Source: Narthecium ossifragum (taxonomy: Eukaryota > Streptophyta > Magnoliopsida > Dioscoreales > Nartheciaceae). Taken from it: 64,000 bases of DNA. Every line of letters begins with the position of its first letter. The first letter of the stretch is position 1. Location of the stretch: positions 21,402,047 to 21,466,046 of the forward strand of contig OY986965.1 in the NCBI GenBank assembly GCA_963920575.1. The letters are read 5' to 3'. Both the position numbers and the translations under genes were made by a program. Shown piece by piece: positions 48,033 through 59,700 of the stretch. A model generated the notes under the pieces. The model was not told the DNA's origin, ran no database searches, and saw only the letters and a list, made by a program, of their open reading frames with translations.

Positions 48033-48520
48033 TGATAATGCCAAATTTGCCTCAACCGTCCATGCCATGAAGTTGAGATCCTGCATCACATCGGTTAGGA
48101 TCACATTAGTTGAGATCCTGCATCACACCGATTGGGATCACATTAGTTGGGATCACATTAGTTGGGATCCTGCGGTTCACAGTGGTTATATTCAGATCTC
48201 TTCAGATAAGGAAATCGCAACCTCATAACCGCACGGATCCTAACAACCTCCTCAATGCGCCTATAAATAGCTCTTGCACCCATCAGTCAAAGGTAGACTC
48301 TTTTTTCTCGGCCCCGAAACTATGCTAAAATACTGTCACGAGTTTTAAATTCTAACTTAGGCATCGGAGGAGAGTCCCGAGGCCATCGGCCTCGGATTTC
48401 CTTTGATCTTCATCCCTCTACAGGGCTGGCGGTCGTCTTCCTCGACGCTCCGAAGATCTATCATCATCCCCGAAGCTCCTGCGACTAACATCTGTCTTAT
48501 TTTCAGATCTTGCATCATCA
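48033..48520 (+). repeat. 5' LTR of the non-autonomous element
   Basis: 488 bp with a TATA box (CTATAAATAG at 48261-48270). It is longer than the 3' copy because of an extra GGGATCACATTAGTT repeat and a segment after GATAAGGAA. Confidence 0.93.
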
Positions 48521-48522
48521 AA

Positions 48523-48542
48523 TTGGCGCCCACCGTGGGGCC
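48523..48542 (+). promoter_or_regulatory. primer-binding site candidate
   Basis: TTGGCGCCCACCGTGGGGCC begins two bases after the LTR, the position and style of the primer site in Tat-type gypsy elements. I did not assign the tRNA. Confidence 0.6.
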
Positions 48543-49525
48543 GAGATTTCTATTCAGTCCGAGCTTCTGTCCAGTCAGAGCTCATCATCACCAGACACGA
48601 AGGAGAAAGTCCATCGGCGCATCCTCCTTGTGGAGTCCCAAAGACGCCGGCGATACCCCTTGTCTCCACAGCATCCCCTGTGACCAACGACGGCCATATC
48701 CTTCACCAACCGTTCATCGCCGTTCGTCGCCGTTCGTGATCTCAAGCTCGCGGCACCAAGGCCATTCGAGATCTTCTTCAGCAGTTCCCCCATCTCCTCC
48801 GCTCGCCGCACGACCCATATCTCCAATGAGGGTTCCAGCCGGCGCTTCCTTGGTTCCAGCCAAGCTTCCTCGACGGCGACTGAGGTCGAATCAAGACGCG
48901 ACCAACTTCAACGTGAAGCTCGGACACCGCTTACTTCGACGCTTGGACGCCGCCAGTTTTGACCCGCAGATGACACCGGCGTCGACGCTAGGAAGTCGGA
49001 TCGCGGCCAGATCGGCATCCTTCTTCTCCGACACCGGCTTCACAGACAGATCGGCTTCGCAGCAAGGAAAGGAAGGAGGAAGCGCAGCGAGGAAAGGAAT
49101 AGAGGCCGGCTTCAACACCGGCTTCACGGCCAGATCGGCGTCGACTCCAAGCCTCCAGATTGGGACGAGATCACCTTGGGATCCCTCTTCTCCGTCTTCG
49201 TGGCCTAGCTCTCCTCCGGCCTCCGCGCGGCCTTCTCCGACGAAGATCGCACGAGATTTCTCCTCTAACGGCAAGCCCCAGATCCGGTCAGATCTCCGAC
49301 GACGACGACCAGCTATCCTCTCCAGCAGCTCTCTTTCTTCTCCGGCGGCTCCACAACGACCGGCGACCGGTGAAGAGAAGGAGAAGATAGCTCGAGCTCG
49401 CGGGGAGGAACTCCAGCGCGGAGAGCAAGGGAGACCTCCCTAGCGTGTGAGGCGGTCTGGGGATACAAAGAGATTTTCTAGTGTGGAGATCGTCATCTTG
49501 ACGTCCTGTCTAGATCAACTCCAAG

Positions 49526-50251
49526 ATGACTCAACCAACACGTTCAGCAGGCGACGTGTCCACGATACTGACGCAGCTCCAACTACATATCAACGATGTG
49601 CTGGAACAACTCCAACCACATCCGACTACCTCATCCTTGCTCCCAGATGGACAAGACGAGAGGGATCCTGCATGCAACCTCACACCCGCAGCTAGCTACA
49701 TCCAGGCAACATATACCGGGTATGGGGTCCGGCCAATGTACCTCCAGGGCAACATTCGTTCGGTATCGATTCCATTTCTGGTCGACTATGGGAGCAACCA
49801 CTGCCTCATCAGCCCGGAGCTCGCACTGTTGCTGCATTTGGAAGTTGATGAATCAATCACCACAGAACTTATGGTAGCAAATGGAATCGTGGTCAAAACA
49901 GCGGGTATTTGCTCGGAGGTATGGACCACCCTTGGCGGATTCAATTTTTTGATTGATTTCCTAATTCTTCCTGTTGGAGGGGTGATTGCCGTTCTTGGAG
50001 TGGATTGGTTTTCCTCCTTGGGGCCAATCCAGTGGGACTTCCAAAGAAGCATTATAAAGTTTGTTCATAACAACAAGGAAGTGACATTACAAGGAGCGGA
50101 AGCACCTCTCGAGTACCCCGACAAGCATCGACCACAGCCTAGGGTACTCCTTAGTCCCAAGAAGGAGCCACGTGAATTACCTCCGAAGATGGCACCAGCT
50201 GAGTCCGTTGATTCACGAACCCTCCTCTGGAACCCCTACACCTTCTCATGA
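49526..50251 (+). CDS. retropepsin-like protease ORF of the non-autonomous element
   Basis: A 241-codon frame from ATG 49526. After a Gln/Thr-rich start it has SVSIPFLVDYGSNHCLISPE, where DYGS takes the place of the usual D(S/T)G active site. It then has LMVANG and ILPVGGVIAVLGVDWFSSLG with IQWDF, the conserved C-terminal part of Ty3/gypsy proteases. A proline-rich tail follows and translation stops at 50251. No RT follows. Whether the Tyr next to the catalytic Asp is tolerated is unknown. Confidence 0.75.
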   Translation: MTQPTRSAGDVSTILTQLQLHINDVLEQLQPHPTTSSLLPDGQDERDPACNLTPAASYIQATYTGYGVRPMYLQGNIRSVSIPFLVDYGSNHCLISPELALLLHLEVDESITTELMVANGIVVKTAGICSEVWTTLGGFNFLIDFLILPVGGVIAVLGVDWFSSLGPIQWDFQRSIIKFVHNNKEVTLQGAEAPLEYPDKHRPQPRVLLSPKKEPRELPPKMAPAESVDSRTLLWNPYTFS

Positions 50252-50858
50252 TGGCCCGAGTTGCACGAGGAGCCACTGGAACCAAATTCAGAACTCAGCC
50301 GGACACAAGCACCAACCTTAAAGAAGAGGCGGCTTACGAAGCAAGGGAAGATAGTGCGATTGGATTCGAGTCCTCCTTTAAAGAGACGGGTTCGAAGATG
50401 GGACGACAACCTTTACTGTAGCGACCTTCCCCCAGGACCGCGACCAAAGGCGACCAATCGGGCCAAGCCACACAGTAGGCAACCATAAGTTGGGTTGTGG
50501 AGATCAACACAAGACTTCTCTAGTTTTGCTTTTAGTTTAAAGTGTTTACATTTTAAATAAAAATAAAAGCTGTGCATCGCCTATCTTTGGTCTCTTAGAC
50601 CACGCGCATATATCCAATCGTCGCAATCCTAATTTTGATGCTCCTCGATGCCACTCATGACTTGGCGTTTCAATCCCGGCTCTCCCCGTCGGCACATGGC
50701 TGCTCTCAACCCGGGGCGACGACTCAACGCTGTCATCTTCAATGGCTGGAAGCTTGCCCAGGAAGTGGGGGGCTCCGGGCGCTAGAGGAAGGGTGCACAC
50801 ATGCAACTCAGCATTAGTGATACCCCGGCCGTCCGTGCTCCCTGCGTTCAACCAAGCA

Positions 50859-51011
50859 CGCGTGCAATGGTATCATCACAAGGCAATAATAATCGCCGGC
50901 GTCGACCTCTTCACCGACGCGTACAACCTCTTCCGCATCATGCCAGTGGTGCAGCTCATCGGCCAAATCTACTACGAGAGCGAAGGCAATAAGCCAAGTG
51001 TGATGACCGCC
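50859..51011 (+). pseudogene. captured fragment of a PHT1 phosphate transporter
   Basis: About 50 codons read VQWYHHKAIIIAG, then FTDAYNLF, then PVVQLIGQIYYE. The order matches the cytosolic N-terminus and first membrane helix of plant PHT1 proton/phosphate symporters (xQWYHFxAIxIAGMGFFTDAYDLF in the family). Flanking codons are unrelated. The fragment lies in the element's internal region in sense orientation and is open on both sides. Confidence 0.72.
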
Positions 51012-51463
51012 ACGACCGGGATCACCTTGGTGGCTTGTCTCTGGCCCAGATCGGCGCCAACTCCAAGCTTCCGACGACTGGGGCATCTTTTTTCTCCGCT
51101 TCCGGCACTGGCGAGCGCAGCCTAGCTTTCAGATCTGTAGCCGATCTCCTCTTTCTCCGGCAAGAAGGATGCAACGTTGTCACCAACCTCCGCGGCCCCA
51201 AGCACCGGAGCCACGGCGTCGGACAAGGGCTCCAACCTTTCTTCCTTCTTTCTCCGAACACAACGACGTCGTTGTGGCCCACTCGCCACCAATGCCGGCA
51301 CGAGCTCTAAGAGATAAGGTGGGGCTATCGCCGATTGGTCTGGTCGCTCCCCAACTTTTAATTCTCATCGGCTGCAAGCACCCGCGCTTTGCGCCTCACA
51401 CAAGCGGGAACCGTGGAAGCAGCCAACCTGTCACTCACCAATCAAGGACGCTCAAGGCCCGTG

Positions 51464-52760
51464 AAAGCACTCGATCTCGACCAAGCTCGAGATCAGTTTA
51501 CAAAGCCTTGTCCTCGCCAAGCACTCGATCTCGACCAAGCTCGAGATCAGTTTACAAAGCCTTGGCCTCGCCAAGCATTTGATCTTGACCAAGCTCGAGA
51601 TCATTCTACAAAGCCTTGGCCTCGCCAAGCATTTGATCTTGACCAAGCTCGAGATCATTCTACAAAGCCTTGGCCCCGCCAAGCACTCGATCTCCACCAA
51701 GCTCAAGATCAGTTTACAGAGCCTTGGCCTCGCCAAGCATTTGATCTTGACCAAGCTCGAGATCATTCTACAAAGCCTTGGCCTCGCCAAGCATTTGATC
51801 TTGACCAAGCTCGAGATCATTCTACAAAGCCTTGGACCCGCCAAGCACTCGATCTCGACCAAGCTCGAGATCAGTTTACAAAGCCTTGGCCTCGCCAAGC
51901 ATTTGATCTTGACCAAGCTCGAGATCATTCTACAAAGCCTTGGCCTCGCCAAGCATTTGATCTTGACTAAGCTCGAGATCATTCTACAAAGCCATGGCCC
52001 CGCCAAGCACTCGATCTCGACCAAGCTCGAGATCAGTTTACAAAGCCTTGGCCTCGCCAAGCATTTGATCTTGACCAAGCTCGAGATCATTCTACAAAGC
52101 CTTGGCCCCGCCAAGCACTCGATCTCGACCAAGCTCGAGATCAGTTTACAAAGCCTTGGCCTCGCCAAGCATTTGATCTTGACCAAGCTCGAGATCATTC
52201 TACAAAGCCTTGGCCTCGCCAAGCATTTGATCTTGACCAAGCTCGAGATCATTCTACAAAGCCTTGGCCCCGCCAAGCACTCGATCTCGATCAAGCTCGA
52301 GATCAGTTTACAAAGCCTTGGCCTCGCCAAGCATTTGATCTTGACCAAGCTCGAGATCATTCTACAAAGCCTTGGCCTCGCCAAGCATTTGATCTTGACC
52401 AAGCTCGAGATCATTCTACAAAGCCTTGGCCCCGCCAAGCACTCGATCTCGACCAAGCTCGAGATCAGTTTACAAAGCCTTGGCCTCGCCAAGCATTTGA
52501 TCTTGGCCAAGCTCGAGATCATTCTACAAAGCCTTGGCCCCGCCAAGCACTCGATCTCGACCAAGCTCGAGATCAGTTTACAAAGCCTTGGCCTCGCTAA
52601 GCATTTGATCTTGACCAAGCTCGAGATCATTCTACAAAGCCTTGGCCCCGCCAAGCACTCGATCTCGACGAAGCTAAAAATCAGTCTGCCAAGCCTTGGT
52701 TTCGCCAAGCATTCGATCTCGACCAAGCTCGAGATCAACTCTAGAATCCTAGGCCTCATC
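51464..52760. repeat. array of about 24 copies of a 54-bp repeat with higher-order pattern
   Basis: Each unit contains a GATCTTGACCAAGCTCGAG-type core followed by ATCA, CTACAAAGCC and TTGG. Two unit types can be told apart. A units have ACTCGATCTCG and CAGTTTAC; B units have ATTTGATCTTG and CATTCTAC. After an initial A A the order is mostly A B B or A B, and the B unit just before an A unit has CCCCGCC (one has ACCCGCC). As 54 is a multiple of three, long frames are open by chance. These are 396 codons on plus, 436 on minus, and part of a third frame, encoding 18-residue repeats. I regard these as spurious. The array lies just before the polypurine tract. Confidence 0.95.
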
Positions 52761-52837
52761 AAAGCTTGAGATCATTACAGTGAACAAGAAGAAACAACTA
52801 TCTTACTCCCACCCCAAGCTGCTTCTCAGCTCAGGCA

Positions 52838-52850
52838 GGGAGTGGGGGGC
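52838..52850 (+). promoter_or_regulatory. polypurine tract of the non-autonomous element
   Basis: GGGAGTGGGGGGC lies three bases before the 3' LTR. Confidence 0.75.
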
Positions 52851-52853
52851 TTA

Positions 52854-53294
52854 TGATAATGCCAAATTTGCCTCAACCGTCCATGCCATGAAGTTGAGAT
52901 CCTGCATCACATCGGTTAGGATCACATTAGTTGAGATCCTGCATCACACCGGTTGGGATCACATTAGTTGGGATCATGCGGTTCACAGTGGTTATATTCA
53001 GATCTCTTCAGATAAGGAATGTGGTTACATGCGCCTATAAATAGCTCTTGTACCCGTCAGTCAAAGGTAGACTCTTTTTTCTCGGCCCCAAAACTCTGCT
53101 AAAATACTGTCATGAGTTTTAAATCCTAACTTAGACATCGGAGGAGAGTCCCGAGGCCACCGCCCTCGGATTTCCTTTGATCTTCATCCCTCTACAGGGC
53201 TGGCGGTCGTCTTCCTCGACACTCCGAAGATCTATCATCATCCCCGAAGCTCCTGCGACTAACATCTGTCTTATTTTCAGATCTTGCATGATCA
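52854..53294 (+). repeat. 3' LTR of the non-autonomous element
   Basis: 441 bp, shorter than the 5' LTR by two small deletions or replacements near 52970 and 53020. It ends GATCA at 53294. Confidence 0.93.
53036..53044 (+). promoter_or_regulatory. LTR TATA box upstream of the PPR gene
   Basis: TATAAATAG sits in the 3' LTR, in the same direction as the PPR gene and 437 bp before its ATG. It is a candidate, untested promoter for that gene. Confidence 0.5.
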
Positions 53295-53480
53295 AATTTG
53301 TTAGGTTATGATCGGTTGGGATTTAGGGGTTAGATTGTCAGTTTAAAATTAGTCTGATTTACTCTTATCTTGTTAATAGTTTGAGTTACGATCTCTTCAT
53401 AAGGAATGTGGAGAAGTATTCTCCCAAACAAATACGTTTAAAGGAAGCCGGACTTTTCTGACCTGTTGGATGTTGATCCA

Positions 53481-55998
53481 ATGGCTAAGATCAAAATCAT
53501 CTTCCGACCGCCGGGCAAACACTTCACCTCCCCTCCCACCTCTCTCCCTATGATGGGCTCCCAAGCCTACTACGCCCAACTCCTTCAGTCGTCCACCGAT
53601 GCCCACTGCCTAATCAAAGGCAAAGCCATCCATGCCCAGATACTCAAGTCTTCCTTCACGCCTTGCTTGTTCCTCCAGAACAATCTCCTCAACTTGTACT
53701 GCAAATGCGGCAACATGGTCCTTGCACGCCGCGTGTTCGATGGGATGCCCAACAGAGATATCGTTGCATGGAATTCGCTCATAACTGGGTTCTTTCAAAT
53801 GGGTAGTTGCAAGAAGGCCATGGATATGTTTATGGAGGCGAGAAATGCCGATGTTTTTCTCGACCGGTTCAGTTATGCGAGTGCCCTTAGCGTCTGCTCT
53901 CGAACCGGGGAGGTAAAAATGGGGAAGGTGGTTCATGGTTTGGTGGTCGTCAGCGGATTGCATCGGCGTGTGTTCTTGGTGAATTCGTTGATTGATATGT
54001 ATGCCAAGTGCGGGGAGATTGAGGCGGCGAGGCACGTGTTCGATAGTTCCGATGAGTTGGATGATGTCTCCTGGAATTCATTGATTTCAGCTTGCTCACG
54101 TGCTGGTTTGGTTGATGAATCTTTGAGGATTTTTGCACAGATGCATCGCGTAGGAGTGGAGATGGACACTTTTGCGATTGGGAGTGTCATCAAGTCTTGT
54201 TCGAGTTTGAGTAATTCGAGAGGATTTGAGAAGCTGGTTCATGCGTCTGTGATAAAAATTGGTTTGGATTTTGAAGTTTTTGTGGCAAGTGCGATGCTTG
54301 ACATGTACGCAAAGAATGGTTTTTTGGATGAAGCTGTTAAGATATTCAAACTCACGCCTGAACCTAATATTGTTGTTTTCAATGCGATGATCGCTGGTTA
54401 CTGTCGTTTTGAGACAAGAACATACAATGAGAGTACAATTGAAGCTCTGGGTCTATTTTCGGAGATGCAAAGGAGAGGCATAAGGCTATCAAAGTTCACA
54501 TTCTCAAGTGTGCTTAGAGCTTGTAACTTGTCAGAATCCTTCGAGTTTGGGAAGCAAATACAGGCTCTAGTCTTCAAAAACAATTTCCATGCGGATGAAT
54601 TTATTGGAAGTGCACTGATTGACTTGTATTCAAATTCTGGTTTAGTAGAAGATGGATTTAGATGCTTTCATTCAGTCCCTAAACAAGATATTGTAACTTG
54701 GACGTCAATGATCTCGGGGTGTATTGAGAATGAGTACTTCGAGAGGGCCTTGAGTTTGTTTCACGAATTGCTCAGCATCGGAAGAAAACCTGACCAGTTC
54801 ACAATCTCAAGTGTGATGAGTGCTTGTGCAAATATGGCCATTGCAAGGTCCGGCGAGCAGATTCAAAATTATGCCATGAAAGCAGGATTAGATAGGTTCA
54901 CTATATGCCATAATTCACAAATATTTATGTACTCAAGGTCAGGCAATGTTGATGCTGCTAATAGGACATTTAAGGAGGTGGTGAGTCGTGATGTTGTGTC
55001 ATGGACTGCAATGATTTCGAGTCATGCCCAACATGGTTGTGCAAGAGATGCATTGATGGTTTTCAAAGAGATGGAGGAGTCCAACGTTGCGCCCAATGAC
55101 ATTACGTTTCTTGCTGTTCTTACTGCTTGTAGTCATGCCGGGTTGGTCGACGAGGGATTCAGGTAAATCTTATCATCAAGGAATTTGCTGACTTAAGGTA
55201 TAGAATACTAGCTATTCTCTGTGTTCAATGCACTGCATGATCAACCTCCTCCTTTCACATTATTGCAGGTACTATGAGAGAATGAAGAGAGAATATAGCT
55301 TGACTCCCAATGTGAAGCATTGTGCTTGCATGGTCGACCTGCTTGGTCGAGCTGGGAAGCTGGCTGATGCTGAGGACTTCATACATGACTCAGGATTTCA
55401 TGATGACCCTGTTGTATGGCGGGCCTTGCTTGGCTCTTGTCGGGTTCACAAGGATCTCGAGAGGGGTGCACGCATTGCTGAGCGGGTCATGGAGCTTGAA
55501 CCTGGTGCATCTGCATCCTATGTAATTCTCTACAACATGTACTTGGATGCGGAGAACAAGTCATCAGCATTGAAAACAAGAGACTTGATGAAAGAACGAG
55601 GTGTGAAGAAGGAGCCTGGTCTCAGTTGGATCGAGATTGGAGCAGGCGTTCACTCCTTTGTGGTAGGCGATGAGTCTCACCCTCAAACTAATGCAATTTA
55701 TGCAAAACTAGGAGACATGATGTCAAAGATAGAGAAAAAGGAGCTCGGAGGCACTACATCTTTTCATAATGGAAGTTTAGTGAATTGCCATAGCGAGAAG
55801 TTAGCAGTGGCACTTGGGATGATTTTCTTGCCGGAGTCTGCTCCGATACGAGTAATGAAAAACATTAGGGTTTGTGGTGATTGCCACACAAAAATGAAGT
55901 TGTTCTCACAGAGTGAAAGGAGAGAGATTGTTCTCAGGGATCCAGTCCGGTTTCACCGGTTTAGAGATGGTCTGTGTTCTTGTGGAGATTACTGGTAG
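53481..55998 (+). CDS. PLS-class pentatricopeptide repeat protein with E/E+ and DYW domains
   Basis: Exons 53481-55162 and 55269-55998 join across a 106-bp GT..AG intron to 803 codons plus TAG. The chosen start is the first ATG; an in-frame TTG at 53466 is not a normal start. Tandem PPR motifs run from about residue 30 (for example NLYCKCGNMVLARRVFDGMP, IVAWNSLITGF, LIDMYAKCGEIEAARHVFD, DVVSWTAMISSHAQHGCARD). The E region with KKEPGLSWIEI follows. The C-terminal DYW deaminase-like domain has CHSEKLAVALG (HxE), CGDCH (CxxC) and the terminal CSCGDYW. Such proteins bind organelle transcripts and specify C-to-U RNA editing, so import into plastids or mitochondria is expected. The N-terminus is Lys/Arg/Phe/Pro-rich, compatible with a transit peptide. 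No lesion was seen. The exact orthologue and editing site are unknown. Confidence 0.93.
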
Positions 55999-56711
55999 TG
56001 CTGAGGATTTCTTGTCCAGATAGTGAAATGTACCATAGGATAGTTAACACAATTAACCCTTAGGAGGTGCTGATGTTAGGATGTAGATTCTTTAGTTTAT
56101 CATTTGGTGGTCATTAAGATTAGATGAGCGAATTCATTTGATCGATTTTTCCACATCTCTCAAGTAAATAATTATATTGTATGATTATGTAATACAACTT
56201 CCTCTATGGAGGTGATTACAAATTTTGATGAGTTAATTTTATTGTGAAACTAGTTATACATTATTATTCTGCTTCATCTGTTCACATCGTTAAGGTGTTT
56301 GATTGAACTCGATTATTCTAACTGATTTCATTTCTTTGCACAAAGTGAAATCCAATTGAGAACCATCTGATCATGCTTAATTTTTTTGTTTTTTCCCCCT
56401 GTTTTTCTTCCTATTTTTCACATAAGGAGTAATATGCTTAAGAAGATAAGACTAGAGGTGTTTGATGAAAAATATTGATAGTTTAAGGGAGGTGATTTGC
56501 ATATATGAGACTTTTGAGGGTGCTCTCTGGAAATATATATTGAATAATGGGTCTGGAGCCATGGCGGCAGCGCTAGAACATTACTTCTGTCTTCTTAATC
56601 CCCATGGTGGCAGCGCTAGAACATCTCTGCCAGACTCCGGCGAGCACCACGTCCGCCTTTCTCCGACCGTCCACGCGGGCTTAGGCACCCGAGCGGGCGG
56701 CGCTAAGCGTG
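55999..56711. other. PPR 3' region and TH1 upstream region
   Basis: AT-rich. It includes the presumed PPR 3' UTR. From 56560 the GC content rises (ATGGCGGCAGCG at 56560). This could be the original transit-peptide-coding start of TH1, but in the kinase frame a TAG (about 56681) separates it from the conserved part. Confidence 0.4.
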
Positions 56712-59700
56712 ATGGGCCAACGCCGCATGCCGTACGTGCTGACGGTGGCAGGGTTGGACTCTGGCGCCGAGGATACAGGCGGCCATCAAAGCATGCGGCG
56801 CCACTGGCGTCTACTGCTCCTCCGTCATCACCGCCGTCACTGCCCAGAACACCGTCGGCGTTCAGGTCTCTATATCCTTTGAAAATTTTGCTCTAAAATT
56901 TAACGGATATAATGTTGAGATTTTTCGTTCTTGATAAAAATAATTGGCATGATAGGGAGTGCACCAAATGCCGGAGGATTTTATCGCAGAGCAGCTTGGG
57001 TCAGTGCTGTCAGATATGGATGTTGATGTGGTAAGTTCTTTGTGTGGATATGCTTCCATTTGCAAATGTCTTGGTTTGTTATGTTGACCTGTTTTTCTAT
57101 ACGTTTGTTATTTCTAGTAATGAATTATTTTGTGGAACCACTTTTTGGTTTTCGACATATCTGCCAACAACAGCAATTATGAACTAATTTGTAAGTTACA
57201 GTTTGAACTAAAATAAGATAATTGCTGCTTAGAAGAGTTTTTAAAATTCAAGAAGCAGTGAATCTAGGTCAAAAACGGGCTCTGTAACTAAAGAATCCCT
57301 GGATGTAAAGGCGGATGATTAATGTGTTTTTTCGGGACAGATACTGATATGGGCATAATGAAGAATCCTTTTGCACATTTTAAGTGCAGCTATCCCTGCG
57401 AATTGACTGTTTTCTGAATTCTATGTCGATGCAAGAAGAGGAAATCATATTCTTTTTCCCTTTTGAATTACTCAGGTGAAGACAGGGATGCTGCCTTTAT
57501 TGGGGTAATTAAAGTTTTATGTCAAAGTCTAAAGGAGTTCCCTTTTCATGGTATGGAAAATCATTTAGAAATATTTGCATGATACTTTAGAATTACAATA
57601 AATTGTGTGATTTTTTGTATATATTCAAAGGAAGCTGTAGTTGTTGATCCAGTCATGGTCTCTACAAGTGGGAATATGCTCTCTGCGCCATCTACCCTTG
57701 CTGGATATCGGTATGTAAGGGTGTCCATTTCCACAAATTAACATTGCCATCTGGCCTTATGGTGCTTTCTGCTGAAGCTTTTGGCAAGGAGAGATATTGA
57801 GTCTTTGTTTGTTTTTTTAATAATTTATGAGCTAGTTCGTGATGAAATCTTCTCTTGCTTAGCTTTTTATCTTTTGAATAAAGTGATGAGCTTCTTCGAA
57901 TGGCTGATATAGTGACTCCAAATCTAAAAGAGGCATCAGCACTACTTGGGGGTATATCGTTGAATACAGTAGCAGATATGTGCTCCGCAGCAAAATCAAT
58001 GCGTACTTTGGGCCCTAGGTTTGTCTCTGATTTTATGTTGGGGGATACTGATTACCTATTCCTGCATTAAATACATCTCATTTCTATGTTGTTGGAACAC
58101 TTTGACCATCAAATTCATTTCCTTCTGCTATTTTTTCTACACAACTTGCTGCTGCAAAAACCAGTTACATTGTTGTCCTGTTGGAAAGATTGTGTTGGCT
58201 TGAAGCTGTAGTTTATCGTTATACTTGAAGTAGGACTTTCCTGAAACACAAATTCTATGTGAATGGATGTCAGTTTAAGCTTAGTCCCCTTAAGACTTGC
58301 TGGCTTCTTTGTTTTAATCCATCATAGGAGTATTTCATTAATTGTATTTGTCCTGGAGAATGCTGATTTGTCTTTTTGAAATGCTCCACTCTTCAGAAAG
58401 TTTTAATCTGTAATGTGGAAAATCATCCTTGCTTGCTGAAGTTACTGTTTACAGCTGTGGATTCAGAATGTGCTTTTAGCCAGCTTATTGTTCAATAAAT
58501 ATTACTTGACATCTTTTTGGAGTTTTATCTAATGTAGGAAGCTTGATGTAGCAACTTAGCTATGTGATTATAGTGATCTTTACTTGACCATAATGGAGCA
58601 AGGAAGATAATGGAAGGAGGCCTTTGACATCTACTTTTCTGTTCATTTTTAGCACTACTTGCATGTTATCCTCTAATCTTAAATGCTTGTATGCTTTCTC
58701 CTTCATCTTTGCCTCCCATCACTCTCGACTGAAGGAATGTTTTCTCCTGTGTCTTTGCCTACCAAGATATGTTGAAAGTTAGCATCAACAATTCATAATG
58801 TTGACAGAATCGTAAAGGGTTATGTATCACAGAATTTGTTGTAAAAAGGGGAAGTGTCCATTACTTTTGTCAGCAACAGTAGCCTAAATAGAAGTTTTTG
58901 TTCTTTCAACATCAGCTTTGTGCTATCTGCTATTTTATTTGGTTTACTGTATGATGGAACTTTGTGCTTCCCAGAACTGTGCTTGTGAAGGTTGGAGACC
59001 TGCCAGATTCATCAGAGTCAATTGATGTATTCTTTGATGGTATGGAGTTCATGTTGTCCATCTTGTCATCTTCTTCTTTATGAACTAAAATTTTGGTTAT
59101 GATTATGGTTATAACATCAGCAAGTCTCTATTTTAGGAGAGCACTGCCATGAGCTACACTTGCGTGTGAAGACTCGTAATACTCATGGAACTGGTTGTAC
59201 ATTGGCTTCATATATTGCAGCAGAACTAGCAAAAGGTTCTCCAATGATTGTAGCTATTCAGGTTAACTTGTCTCTCCAACAGAATTGTTTGAGTTGTACC
59301 ATAATTGCCTGAATATATAGGAAATTTGTAAATGCTGCTCACTAAAGTAGCTGGAGATCTGACCAAATTACCTGTTCTTGTTAAAATTTTGAGATTTTGT
59401 GGTTCGGACATTTTCATTCCTGTCTATATTTTTCACAGGTAGCTAAGAGCTTTGTTGAGGGTGCTCTTTACTACAGCCAAGATATTGTCTTTGGACATGG
59501 ACCTCAAGGCCCCTTTGACCACCTGTTCAAGCTTAAGAGTTTTGATGCCAATACAAGCCTTAAGCCGCACTTCGATGCTGATAGTTTGTTATTATATGCT
59601 GTCACAGACACTGGAATGAATAAAAAGTGGGGGTGTTCCCTTGCAGATGCTGTTAAAGCTGTCATAGAAGGAGGTGCCACAATTGTGCAACTAAGGTTAG

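Larger units (their letters stand above)
48033..53294 (+). mobile_element. non-autonomous LTR retrotransposon with protease ORF, gene fragment and satellite-like array
   Basis: LTRs at 48033-48520 and 52854-53294 both start TGATAATGCCAAATTTGCC and end in TCA, with an exact AATTT duplication (48028-48032 and 53295-53299). A primer-site-like TTGGCGCCCACCGTGGGGCC follows the first LTR and a purine tract precedes the second. The interior has a Ser/Pro/Arg-rich region, a retropepsin-like ORF, a phosphate-transporter fragment and a 54-bp repeat array. No gag core, RT, RNase H or integrase was seen. It is therefore mobilised in trans. The lineage is unsettled: the primer site is Tat-like, the protease more chromovirus-like. 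Confidence 0.9.

Noticed and set aside
48403..49443. 346-codon ORF rich in Ser, Pro and Arg
   Set aside because: It starts inside the 5' LTR, crosses the primer site and has only low-complexity content; no family was recognised.
51464..52760. Regular repeats resembling a CRISPR array
   Set aside because: Units are contiguous with no unique spacers, there are no cas genes, and the context is a plant LTR element.
51452..52769. Long open frames of 436 codons (-) and 396 codons (+) over the 54-bp array
   Set aside because: The unit length is a multiple of three and stops are absent by chance; frames are open on both strands and in part of a third frame, with no protein family resemblance.
53466..53480. 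Upstream start of the PPR gene at 53466
   Set aside because: The codon there is TTG; the first ATG in the frame is 53481.
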